Shown piece after piece: positions 48,801 through 56,700 of a stretch of DNA of 64,000 nucleotides; the first letter of the stretch is position 1; each line of letters begins with the position of its first letter. A program made the translations under genes and the position numbers. The notes under the pieces were generated by a model, which was not told the origin of the DNA, did not search any database, and was given only the letters and a program-made list of their open reading frames with translations. This DNA comes from Corythucha ciliata (Eukaryota > Arthropoda > Insecta > Hemiptera > Tingidae): the NCBI GenBank assembly GCA_038030265.1, contig CM075941.1, positions 43,958,164 to 44,022,163 of the forward strand, read 5' to 3'.

Positions 48801-50417
48801 GTAATTTTGGTAATAAAAGCTATCGAGCGGAAACACACGTGCTGATGAACGTTTGATTAAACTGCAGCTGAGCTTTAAAAAAAGAAAAAGTTCAAGTTGA
48901 GAAACTATAACACCATATATGGATAAACGCAACCCATCCATTTAGGATTGCGTAAAATCCATTCCCTACCCATCCTGGCCAACTGGTACGATGAAATCAA
49001 AATGATTCCTTCAGAGAAACGTTTATAGACAAAATAAGCACACAATGTAGAATTCTTGAACAATGAATAGAGAGGAGCAGATATATGTACGTGGGGGGGG
49101 GGGAGCAGAAGTGTCAGTGTGGGCTTACATGCGAGTGAAGAAGGCCCCTCCTACGTCTCAATTGTTCAAAGAAGACAGACAAAATGAATTTTGCAAATTC
49201 ACGACAATGGGAAGAGAGTTTTTTTTTTTTTAAGAAAAGGGAGAGGAATTAAACGCGGAGGAAATTTCAGATCTGACACGCTGGGCCCGGGGGAGGGGGG
49301 GCAGTGCACGAGTCACAGTGACTCACATTAGCGTAGGACACTTCCCCTAGTGAGTCACAAGTACCCCGCTACAAAACAAAAAATAAAAATGAAAAAACAG
49401 CCAAGCGAGAACTTAACAAGAAATCTACAAAACATCATCCATCGTTGATTTTTTATATCTTTCGCACTGTATGACACAACGCCCCAATCCTTGGAGGAAT
49501 CGACTACTGAAACCGGGCCACCGCAAACTTGACTTCTTCAACTCTTGGAGGAGGTCCCCCCTGTAAACCGCTCTCACCCTAGAGAGAGACTTGGGTAAAT
49601 GCCTACTAGGAATCCTGCTCTCCTTGAGTGATTGAAAGGAGAAAACGGGGGAGGGAGGGAGGTATTTTAATGCCCAACGAAACCCAGTTATCAACGCATA
49701 CAAAATCTGATGGCACGTGAAATAAGAACTGTTAAGACGCCTAGAATTTTAAATTAAGACCTTCGAGAAGTTATGAAAAAAACACTTGAAAAAAAAAATC
49801 GTGCAGAGACCTTGGCATCGTCACTCAACACATAATTGGCAATTGTTTTAACCCAAATAATGACAGCCAATTTCACACGTCACCGTCAATTTCAGAAAAC
49901 TTAGTTTTTTACTTGTTTTCATATCCGAACAAAATAATTAGTACCCGACGCTTATAAACTTGTGCTTCCCGTATAAGGAGAGAATAAAAAGAGCATAGAG
50001 CGACCTAGAAACGGTTGAACGTTAATAAACAAGCAAAATTGTTCAGATCTATAAAAAGGCGGGGCCCTTGGAAATTTTAAAATTTCAACGAAAAATGAAA
50101 TGGCCAAAAACTCAGGTCACGTTTTGCTATGGGACAGGGAAAAATATATTTCCTCAATAAAACTCACACCCACACCTCAACCCCTCCACCCCTTTTATGA
50201 GACAAAATTCACCCAAGTTACCGTTAATGTCTTCCCCTGAATTTCCATTTTCGACGAAATGAACTTTGCGACGTCGCCTCGGAGCCGGAACAGGAGGCGG
50301 TGGAATGACGTCGACCGTCCCCAAGTTTTCCCTCGACAACGAACAGACGAGGATCCCTCTCAAAAGGTGTAGATCTTCGGCGGGTATGTCGGCTCGGACT
50401 TCCTCGTTTCCACCCAT
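18548..50417 (-). CDS. MAP7: MAP7 / ensconsin homologue
   Basis: A microtubule-associated protein that recruits and activates kinesin-1 on microtubules. Exons in transcript order: 50417-50222, 34092-34036, 32699-32640, 29544-29441, 29377-29210, 28908-28781, 28708-28566, 27443-26904, 25498-25310, 22449-22283, 22198-22037, 21973-21757, 21693-21572, 21505-21371, 21307-21065, 20993-20791, 18831-18644, 18561-18548. All borders are GT-AG, all phases agree, and the sum is 3,036 nt: 1,011 codons plus TAA. Residues about 105-238 form the Arg/Glu-rich N-terminal microtubule-binding coiled coil, ending in the ensconsin signature FAFGSSTPRMLD. Residues about 286-710 are a Ser/Thr/Pro-rich linker containing SPSLTGFAWRRDAARRKTDL and MSRLDLLAVPRRPRP. 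Residues about 711-877 are the MAP7 domain. The C-terminal 130 residues are acidic, then Gly/Asn-rich. Identification is firm; the first three exons are the least certain. Confidence 0.93.
20791..20993 (-). CDS. MAP7: MAP7 exon 16, acidic C-terminal segment
   Basis: Encodes an acidic, His/Asn-rich stretch beginning DGEDDSPPEDTKKSSEG and ending HHHNGSLNSV. It ends in phase 2 at GT|GTAAGT. In the unspliced RNA the same bases read GTG TAA, so a stop codon overlaps the donor and retention of the 1,959-nt intron would end the protein here. The exon follows the MAP7 domain by a 71-nt intron. Confidence 0.8.
21065..21693 (-). CDS. MAP7: MAP7 exons 13-15, the kinesin-1-binding MAP7 domain
   Basis: Three exons (21693-21572, 21505-21371, 21307-21065) with introns of 66 and 63 nt. 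They encode a continuous charged helix starting SMVAKTRITTEEEAKAALAE, followed by RRRLAREQAEREAELERQRL, EAERLAEEERLRKEEEEQRK and repeated Glu/Lys/Arg heptads. It ends in RKRVEAIMSRTRGGKG, the typical C-terminal end of the MAP7 domain (Pfam MAP7). Family members bind the kinesin-1 stalk through this region. The plus-strand reading frames here are shadows of it. Confidence 0.95.
21757..22449 (-). CDS. MAP7: MAP7 exons 10-12, Ser/Thr/Pro linker
   Basis: Exons 22449-22283, 22198-22037 and 21973-21757 encode a low-complexity linker: ADRSSKSPGVATAPEKPP, then STTPKASPLQSPNVETIQ, then a Thr-rich run (TETTTTITTVSTESIETTN) and an acidic end (SEFGESEM). Introns are 84 and 63 nt. Such linkers are poorly conserved but lie at this position in MAP7 proteins between the two helical regions. 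Many Ser/Thr-Pro sites suggest phosphorylation control. Confidence 0.85.
22450..25309 (-). other. MAP7 intron between exons 9 and 10
   Basis: 2,860 nt. From 22530 to 23250 there is a GC-richer stretch with a 135-codon plus-strand frame (22588-22995) that has no recognisable domain. 23380-24000 holds the AATTCGCGGCTAAAAT motif array, and 24590-25010 the AATTTCGCGG array. No gene is seen. Confidence 0.7.
23380..25010. repeat. Degenerate motif arrays
   Basis: 23380-24000: about 20 loose copies of a motif close to GCTAATTCGCGGCTAAAATG followed by AAAAAAT. 24590-25010: copies of AATTTCGCGG spaced by TTGGCTGATTTC or TTGAC-CATT-CAAAA. Both are related to arrays elsewhere in the window, here in mixed orientation. 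Confidence 0.6.
25310..25498 (-). CDS. MAP7: MAP7 exon 9
   Basis: Encodes MRSGELTPQRPQSSMSQSSV, a Ser-rich stretch with LRARSATTQRRPRPFSIAV, and ends at SMTAPDSK with donor GTGAGT. It starts and ends in phase 1, in line with exons 8 and 10. It is part of the basic Ser-rich linker. Confidence 0.85.
26904..27443 (-). CDS. MAP7: MAP7 exon 8, long linker exon
   Basis: 540 nt and the largest exon. It begins DDENDSPSLTGFAWRRDA, continues with KTDLTPTLPSPRESLTP, then SRAYSMSRLDLLAVPRRPRP-like residues (actual AYSMSRLDLLAVPRRPRP), a run of nine Thr encoded by mixed ACN codons, and TVTVTKKVDVYRSMSVLPG. It ends in ATRAERLRRKAREMALAKSS and donor GTAAGT. Insect ensconsins carry the same SPSL-GFAWRR and SM-RLD-LA-PR blocks in this place. 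Phase 1 at both ends. Confidence 0.93.
28566..29544 (-). CDS. MAP7: MAP7 exons 4-7, microtubule-binding coiled coil and signature
   Basis: Exon 4 (29544-29441) gives KDGALQVDREERLRMLKE and QNEERQRKLEELKQQ. Exon 5 (29377-29210) gives ALAAQKFREQKETERRRR, DTDRRHQVEERKRQIWEAER and REAILRKNQ. Exon 6 (28908-28781) gives EREARIETRRKNERSQIV, then FAFGSSTPRMLDPGDAGSSY. Exon 7 (28708-28566) gives ATSTTNVMTLSMSA, LTRRSSERELDGSKKRATSA. This is the conserved N-terminal microtubule-binding half of ensconsin. Exon 4 enters in phase 1 after a long poly-T acceptor tract; exon 7 leaves in phase 1. Confidence 0.96.
31288..31361 (+). repeat. Direct repeat, copy A
   Basis: Starts ATCGTTTAGTCAAGCGAGTT, then a poly-C tract, then AACTTTAATGAAACGAGAGA and AATTAGAAATTC. 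It is nearly identical to copy B at 32145-32219, 857 bp away; the two differ in C-tract length and a few bases at the right edge. Confidence 0.9.
31427..31537. mobile_element. Short hairpin element
   Basis: Ends ATGGGGCCTTTCACATTGG and CCAAGTGTGAAAAGGCCAT are inverted copies with a few mismatches. Inside, GACGCGTACGCGAGAGTCGTC faces AAGACGCGACTCGCGCGTC. The GGCC-TTTCACACT type of TIR is common in small foldback MITEs. 111 bp in total. Confidence 0.5.
32145..32219 (+). repeat. Direct repeat, copy B
   Basis: Second copy of the block at 31288-31361, with a slightly longer C tract. The near identity of non-coding sequence implies a recent duplication. Confidence 0.9.
32640..32699 (-). CDS. MAP7: MAP7 exon 3, symmetric cassette
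   Basis: 60 nt between a strong acceptor (TTTTTTTTCTTTCAATCAG) and donor AAG|GTAAAT, open in phase 1 at both ends. It encodes TTDGGGVTSRWLAGETLLE with shared Gly codons at each end. The symmetric length means it can be included or skipped without changing the frame. No homology is recognised, so the call rests on splice signals and phase. Confidence 0.6.
34036..34092 (-). CDS. MAP7: MAP7 exon 2, symmetric cassette
   Basis: 57 nt after the acceptor TATATATTTTTTTTCAG and before the donor AAG|GTACTT, phase 1 at both ends. It encodes GATPVDPKQNGRPTSAKQ, the kind of short polar peptide that precedes the coiled coil in MAP7 proteins. It can be skipped in frame. Confidence 0.65.
34430..36380. repeat. 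Degenerate AAACTGACGATTTTACCCC minisatellite
   Basis: Nearly 2 kb of loose tandem copies of a unit of about 18-21 bp, typically AAACTGACGATTTTACCCC. Around 35950-36240 the orientation flips (AAAATCTTCAGTTTT, GGTAAAATTTTCATTTTTC), then flips back. Reading frames at 34656-34913 and 35697-35897 are repeat translations. Confidence 0.85.
37759..38290. repeat. Tandem duplication, 296-bp period
   Basis: A block beginning AATGGGAATCAAAGGCTA at 37759 recurs at 38055, and its end, CGTGCTAACAAG, recurs at 37979 and 38275, both 296 bp apart. Between copies there is substantial divergence (about 20%) but clear collinearity, including TACCGAATATAATGCTTCT and GGCCCAAATGCAATACC. No coding frame is kept. Confidence 0.85.
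45902..46055 (-). CDS. MAP7: Candidate alternative first exon of MAP7
   Basis: An ATG at 46055-46053 opens 51 codons plus one base, then donor AAA|GTGAGC at 45901. The peptide begins MFSELCRETLRRAVAHGYLG and ends in a strongly acidic stretch (DAEDEAYLLDDE). It leaves phase 1, the phase shared by the entries of exons 2, 3 and 4, so it would splice in frame to each (giving a Thr or Arg at the junction). A TATATAAAA box lies about 92 nt upstream of the ATG. I do not recognise the peptide. It could be an alternative N-terminus from an internal promoter, or an unrelated nested exon. The frame is open further upstream to an in-frame stop near the TATA box. Confidence 0.5.
46147..46155 (-). promoter_or_regulatory. 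TATA box upstream of candidate exon 1B
   Basis: TATATAAAA on the minus strand, followed by A-rich sequence. It would place a start site near 46120-46125 and leave a leader of about 65-70 nt before the ATG at 46055. Position and strand suit the exon at 45902-46055. Confidence 0.4.
50222..50417 (-). CDS. MAP7: MAP7 first coding exon (candidate)
   Basis: ATG at 50417 in the context AAAATAAAATGGG, 65 codons, then one base and donor G|GTAACT. It begins MGGNEEVRADIPAEDLHLLR and includes IPPPPVPAPRRRRKVHF, an SH3-ligand-like Pro stretch followed by a basic cluster. It ends in phase 1, as needed for exon 2. I found no homology to known ensconsin N-termini, which vary widely. The alternative is that it is the start of a separate gene. 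Confidence 0.6.
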
Positions 50418-50639
50418 TTTATTTTCTTAGGGTGTGACGTGTAATCAGAGGGGGAAAAAAACTACGCTATTTTCGCTTTCAGGGGATAACATAACCAAAA
50501 CGCACCCACGACACTCGCGAGGGAGTTTAAAAAAAAAAAAAAAAAAATCGTGATTTCAATACGAAAACGCTCGATCGCCGACTGAATCACAGGGACCCCG
50601 ATCTCTTGACTTGTGTTTCTCGAGAGAACGTCCTTGGCG

Positions 50640-50647
50640 TGACGTCA
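50640..50647. promoter_or_regulatory. CRE-type palindrome upstream of MAP7 exon 1
   Basis: A full TGACGTCA palindrome lies 223 bp upstream of the candidate MAP7 ATG. CREB/ATF factors bind this site in animal promoters, often at this distance. Two further copies occur at about 54221 and 63432 without a gene nearby, so chance is possible. Confidence 0.3.
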
Positions 50648-52255
50648 TTGTTTCCACCTCCATTCAACAAGTCAAGATGATGCCCTTCCTTCCTACTTTC
50701 TTGATGAATTCCTTCCTGGGTCTCAGATTCCCGAAATAACAATTACCGTGAGCATCAACAACAACAAAAACAAAAGAATTGTGTTGATGACGACGATGAT
50801 GGTACTCCTTTGGAATTTTGAGGACACGGCGAAAGTGCATTTTAAGAAATCCAGTAGGAATTGAACTTGGGACTTCCCCTTCCCATTACCTGCCCAACCT
50901 CATCACGTTTTTAAACGAAGTGATTTGTATACCGTTGCGTGCGAATTAAGTTGAATGCAGTAAAATTATTCAGGGGCTGTCTAGCTGTCTCGTTCTGCAA
51001 GGAACGCTTAACCGTTTTCTAGTTGTAAATAACAAATAATTAAAAACCAGCGATATGAAAAGTGAAAGCATGACAACCAGTGCTACAAGTTACACCACGA
51101 CCACGAAAGAGGCGTTGGACCTTGTTTTAAAAGAAAGGAACGCAAAATATTTTATGTTTAAAAGAAAAAAGACGATAACGCTTAAAATAAGATTAATTAC
51201 AGAACATTCAGCCCTCATTCTACCCAACAAAATTTATGATGCAAAAACTAAGCTCTAATTATTTTCCGGTCGACTGTAATGACATTTAGGCATCCCCCCC
51301 CCCCGCTGATTTTCCTGGGTATCGAATACTGGAGCTGTTCAACCCCGTCACACAATATACGACGCGATTGAAAGCTATCAGTGTCTGATGGGGGGGAGGG
51401 TACGTCGGACATCTAGACAGAGAGCTGATATCATTAGTGTTTCAATGCTGACATCGCGATAACTGAAAATGGTGTGTGGTGGGAGAGGAGGGTGGGGGCG
51501 GAGCTCGACAACTCGATTTGCTTCCACTGTGGGAATTTAATTTTAGGGAGTTATAGTGAAGTGAAGGGAAGACTACAAAAACAAAACGCTAAAACTTATT
51601 ACGCTCAATTTCATCACCAGAGAGAGCATGTATACGCTCTTTCACGTACTGCGAGACTCGAAACAAAGTCATCAGGGAGGGAGGTCTGCTATTGTATTGA
51701 AGGGTTGGGTTAATAACATTAACAAAAGTGAAAAGGGTCTGCGGAAGGTTTTTTGTTAATCAGATAAATTCAATCTGTTTCTTTGCCTTCAAAGCTCTAC
51801 CCCCCTCCTCTTCCACATCTATTACGAACTGGTTGATTTATTTGATAACAAAACAATAAAGATTTATCGCCTATCTGAAACACAAACAAACCGAAATGTC
51901 ACGACCCTTCGCTCGATTTCCACCACGCTTGAAGAAATGAATTCTGTCAAGTCACCTCTTTAAAGGTGCCTTAAGGGGGAATAACGACGTCAGCCGGGGG
52001 AATGGTGAAGTGAAGCCTATAGGGCCCATACAACTATACAAGTTCTTCTTGAATTAACATCACTTCAACTTCAACATAATCCCTACACCCCTTTCCGACA
52101 CCGAACACGCACAATAAACAGCCTCTTTAGAATGCCACTGTACTGTTTGTTGTATTTGTCAATGGCTCTTTTGCTGTGCTTCAAGTCCAACCCCTAAACG
52201 AGCTTTGTAACGGCAAGCCTACCTATAAACTCAGTGGTTCCATTGAGAGGCAGTA

Positions 52256-52522
52256 AAGGCGGGGTTTCAGTCGGGTTTCCTCGACCCTTTCCCAGTCATC
52301 CCTCGCCTAAACTTCGCCTCTACATTTTGGCTCCATTTCTGCTCCAATCCCTGATTTCAAAGTCACATTTTAATTCTTCAGGAAGTTCTACAGTGACGTC
52401 GCACGTGAAGTGCGACTTCAAAGTCAGAGATTGGTGCAGAAATTGAGCCAAAATGTAAGGGCAAAGTTTAGGCGAGGAGTGACTGGGAAGGGGTCGAGGA
52501 AACCCGTCTGAAACCCCGCCTT
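52256..52522. mobile_element. 267-bp hairpin MITE
   Basis: Outer ends AAGGCGGGGTTTCAGTCGGG and its near complement CCCGTCTGAAACCCCGCCTT are inverted. The inverted similarity runs on for about 108 bp per arm: CCTCGCCTAAACTT faces AAGTTTAGGCGAGG, and TTTTGGCTC faces GAGCCAAAA. Only a short loop with an inner hairpin (GTCGCAC-GTGAA-GTGCGAC) remains. No coding capacity. The target duplication is unclear; TA or TTA could fit. Confidence 0.85.
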
Positions 52523-54121
52523 AAGACTAAAATGTTTAAGAATTTTTAGGAGGGCTTAGGCTACGGCAGACTCGTCATCCGGACCAAAGGACCACTACAC
52601 CAGCTCCGTACCAGCGAACCTACCGATGGACTAAGGAGTACGATTCAGAGGCTGCTCAAGGCTCGAATACGGTGAATAGCGCAAGGGATCGTTAAAAGCG
52701 ATACTGGCGGAGTTGATGGTACTGGGAAAGGAAGCTAATTCGTTAATGAGGATTTTTTCTGTAGGAAGGGATGCTAATTTGATCAACCATGCGGGGGGGG
52801 GGAGCCCCTAAAATCCGTTATTCTATATTTCTGGAGTAAAATTAAACGTGGATTTTAGAGATAACCTCACCCCCCTACCGCTTCGCTTCTTCTGGGGGTT
52901 TAATTTTATTCACAACTAATTAGTAGAAAATTGGGCGAGCTAGCAGGCAGCTTTGCTCTCATTGGCAAAAATCATAAATTTACCAAGCAAGCAAATCTCA
53001 ACGGTCGTTACACAGAACTACTTCAATAGAAAACGATTCATCCTTTATCCACAAGAAAGCGCTGCCTTCCCGAACTTCCAACCGTTTTTCGTAACATAAT
53101 TTTCTCTTTCTCGTTGTTTTTTTTTTTTTTTTTCTTTCTTCTTTCTCTCTTTTTCGAGAAGAACGCCAACGCCCCGCCTCTGTTTTTGACATTGACATTC
53201 CCCAGGGCCAGAGATTCCGCCTAAGAACGAGACACTCTTCGCACTACATCCCAAATTAATCGGGTGGCATATTTTTAGCCGAGGCTTTCGCTCATCATTT
53301 CGAGTTGGAGAGAGAAAAACACAAGTGGCCCATAAGAGAAAATTACGGTCATTTCGTGTGAAACGGAGAGGGCGATGAATTATTGAAAACGATACACACA
53401 AAAAAGGGCCCGTGGGTACTCATTAAGGGGGGCTAGTGGTAGAGGGGTGGAGACAGGTCGAATCTTACGGGGTCGCGTACACGCAATAACAAAATTAAGA
53501 CCAGGGGGTTGAAATTACAGGAAATAGAGTGTTGGGTCTGAATTCCTAGGGCCCTGCCACTAGACTAACTATGGAGAATAATCGAATTCAGTTACTAGAT
53601 CGTGGAAGGGCCCCTTAAATCAAGCAGTAGAGCGTACAAAAATACCAACAAAAAAGTCAGAATTAAATCCTCAAAAGAGGTCTCTTCAGAAGCAGAAGAA
53701 AGACAAAAACCAGCTACTGACAAGTTGAAATCTCTGAAATTGGTAGTCTCACGACCGACCGTTAATTTGCCCTCCCACACCCACTTAGCGTGCCATCGCT
53801 AAACAGAAAACAAATTTCTTCAATTTTTTAACACTTAGCTTTCGTCCCAAGTAGCCAATAAACGGGCCACAACAAACGCCCGGCGTTTTATCCCTGAAAT
53901 CAACTAAACGAAGAGTGTGGTTGACGAGCCAACAAACTCATATTTCAATGAATGAACCTAATCGACTCCTCCCCCCTTCCCACAGAACTATTAACTTGGC
54001 TCGAAAACAATTCCTGGAACTTGCATGAATGCCCGATTTAGGAGAAAAGTATACCGGTGAATTGGCACATGGACAGAAGGATATCAACGGTAGTTGCAGC
54101 CCGATTGGTGCGTCTGGTGAT

Positions 54122-54185
54122 TTAAAAAAACAAAAAAAAAACAAAAAAACAAAAAAAAAAAAAAAAAAACAAAAAAAAAAACAAA
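54122..54185. repeat. Poly-A rich simple repeat
   Basis: Runs of A interrupted by single C, about 64 nt. It produces a spurious Lys-rich reading frame. Confidence 0.85.
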
Positions 54186-54700
54186 GTTATTCGGGAGGGG
54201 ATGGACGGTGCGAGAGGAAATGACGTCAATGTGCAGTTGTGAAGCATTTAAGGGAACTCTAAAATGTATTGTTTACAAATAACAAGAACAATTGACCCGC
54301 CCTCAAAACGCGTCTTCCCCCCTCTTCACAACGTCATCATTTCATTAACTACCCGAAATCCCCACTTAAAATTTTTAAAAATTCGCAAAAAATAAATCCT
54401 TGGTTTATTTTTAGCGTTTAATGTGTGCAATCGTCGTGTCGAAGAGCCCTCTTCAAGTAAAACCTGTGCTTGAAAAATGTGCCAGCTCTCCATTAACCCA
54501 CAGAATCTGAGGGCTATTCTGGAACTTTGAGATCTCGGATTTTCTATCGAAAAGTCACCTGATTTCATTGATTTTTTTATTTATTTTTAAAAAATGTTGA
54601 AGAAAATGAATGGAATTACATGACTGCCGATACCTTAAAGTCGATTCGATACCTTAAAGTTACAGAATCGCCTCCCTTGGTTGTAAGATCAGCACAACAT

Positions 54701-54845
54701 AAAGCCGGCTCCACACATGCGGTCTTTGCCAAATAACGAGCAAAATATTTTTCAATTTCCAATTGGTCGGTTTCTAGGCAATGCTAGAAATTTATAAATA
54801 TTTTGCTCGTTATTTGGCAAACACCGCATGTGTGGAGCCGGCTTT
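54701..54845. mobile_element. 145-bp hairpin MITE
   Basis: Arms of about 50 bp match with one or two mismatches: AAAGCCGGCTCCACACATGC at the left and GCATGTGTGGAGCCGGCTTT at the right, with GCCAAATAACGAGCAAAATA and its complement inside. The loop is about 45 nt. Flanking TA/TAAA could be a target duplication. A near-perfect hairpin of this length implies a recent insertion or an inverted duplication. Confidence 0.85.
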
Positions 54846-55359
54846 AAAAAAATATAAAAATAAAAATAAAAATAGTGCATTTTGTCAAAAAAGAAATGTA
54901 GTCAAATTTTAAAAAATTAAAAAAGGGTTGAACTCGACCTGGAAACCAAAAATATTGTCATAAAAGTTACTTCCCGGACAATAAACTCATTATTATGTTG
55001 TCTGACGAACTGGTGGTGTGGAAGCTAGCCTTTTCCTCCTACGGAAATCGCTCCAAATTGCACCATTAGCCACTGGAATCGGTAACGTAGCTGTGGCACC
55101 TCCTAGCAGCGTCTGCCCCAACCCCTGATGACTGGACGCGAAATCGCCCCATTATGAGCAGTAATCCACCCTCTATCATGTTTTAAAGGCCTTTAAGATA
55201 GAGAATTACAGTGAAAAACAACGTTAATGAATAGTAGGTACTTTCATTTTTTCGCTGTTTTTACAAATTGTAGAAAACCTGGAGATTTCAGTGCCTAATT
55301 TTGACAGATTGGATGAAATCAACACCACGTAGCGTTAAATTATGGCTTATTCTTAGTTT

Positions 55360-56700
55360 TAGCCGCGAATCAGCGCTTTTTCCACACCTTATTGGCAGAT
55401 TAGCGCTTGCTCTCAATTTAAAGCTGCGAATTAGCACTTTTTCTTAATTTAAGCCGTGAATTGGATATTTCTCCAATTCTTGGCGTTTTCTTCATTTTAG
55501 CTGCGAATTTTTCCATTCTTGGCCATTAATCAGCGCCTTTTCTCAATTTTGGCCAAAAAGATTCCTGCATCAAAGAGTCGCGAATTGGCGTTTACTTCAT
55601 TTTAGTCGCGAATTAGCGTTCTTCACAACTTTGGCCATGAATCGGCCCTTTATATGAATTTTGCCCGCGTATTAGCGCTTTTCTCAATTTTAACCGTGAA
55701 TTAGCGCTTTTTCTACATTTTATTCACGAATTTTAGGGCTGATCTTCCTACATTTTTAACCGCGAGTCACCCTTTTGACTCAATTTGAGCCGTAAATTAG
55801 GATTTTTTCTCATTCTAGCCTGTAATTAGCGATTCTTCTCAATTTCAGCCGTGACTTAGTGTTTCCAAAAATTATATTCCTCGAGTCAGCAGCTCTTTTT
55901 ACAAATGTTTGCTATGATGTGAGTTACAGTGCTATCGCGGAGTATAGAGCCATTTTGTAGCTAAAATAAAGCAAAACGCCATAATGTGCTTTCTTGAACC
56001 AAGTCCGCCTCTAGAATTGAGGTAAATCGCAATTTCATGCGCCTAAGTGCCTAAACGAACTGTAGGGATCAGAGTATTCTGTCTATTTTAGCCACGAAGT
56101 TGCCTCCGTAAGGCACGAATTATTACAATTTGGTGAGCATTTTTGAACGTCTATCCTCCAGGTCAGATGAACTGAAACGAACTCGAAAGGAGCTAAGTCC
56201 CCGTCCAAGTACCAAGACTCCTTTCCACGCCTCTTTTTTTCCATCCATGAACATAAAACCTGAAAATCCTCATTTTTTCCATCTTCAAGCTATTTGGGGG
56301 CGGCGGTCCGCCCAATACTCGCTACTACCTCGGTACGCTACTGAACGGGTCTGCTGGGGCGCAGGAAGCCAACCCCGAAAAGTTTAGTAATTTATGGAGG
56401 TAACCACGCTAAATTCGTGGTTCCTGAAAGACCCAGATTCGCGAAATTTGGGGTTAGAAAGAGCTAAATCTCACACAATTTTGCACTTGCAATGCTACCC
56501 TAAAACCTCAATTTAGTGGTAATTTCTTTTTCACCTCCCCCCTTCCAACTGTAATTTTGCAGCAAATTTCTTCAGTAACTGACAATTTCAAGGCTGTTTA
56601 TCGATCCGAACTCGCAATTTCACTTCCGGTGAATATTTAAAACCGGAAATTTGCGGCTATTAATCCCGGGGACAATGCAATTTCGCGTCTAATTATCCTC
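55360..56700. repeat. Degenerate motif arrays
   Basis: 55360-55870 has about 15 loose copies of GCGAATTAGCGCTTTTTCTC-AATTTTAGCC. 56400-56700 has copies of AATTTCGCG-type motifs. These are the same families as in the OCA2 and MAP7 introns. The sequence between (55900-56390) shows no clear array. Confidence 0.65.

Larger units (their letters stand above)
34093..50221 (-). other. MAP7 first intron, 16 kb
   Basis: A very long 5' intron containing a candidate alternative first exon at 45902-46055. Otherwise it holds a 2-kb degenerate minisatellite (34430-36380), a tandem duplication (37759-38290), and many poly-C/poly-G tracts. Short coding-like frames at 40870-41109 (minus) and 43395-43583 (plus) are too weak to call genes. 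Confidence 0.7.

Noticed and set aside
51055..51258. Plus-strand 67-codon Thr/Lys-rich frame upstream of MAP7
   Set aside because: AT-rich, no homology and no promoter or poly(A) context.
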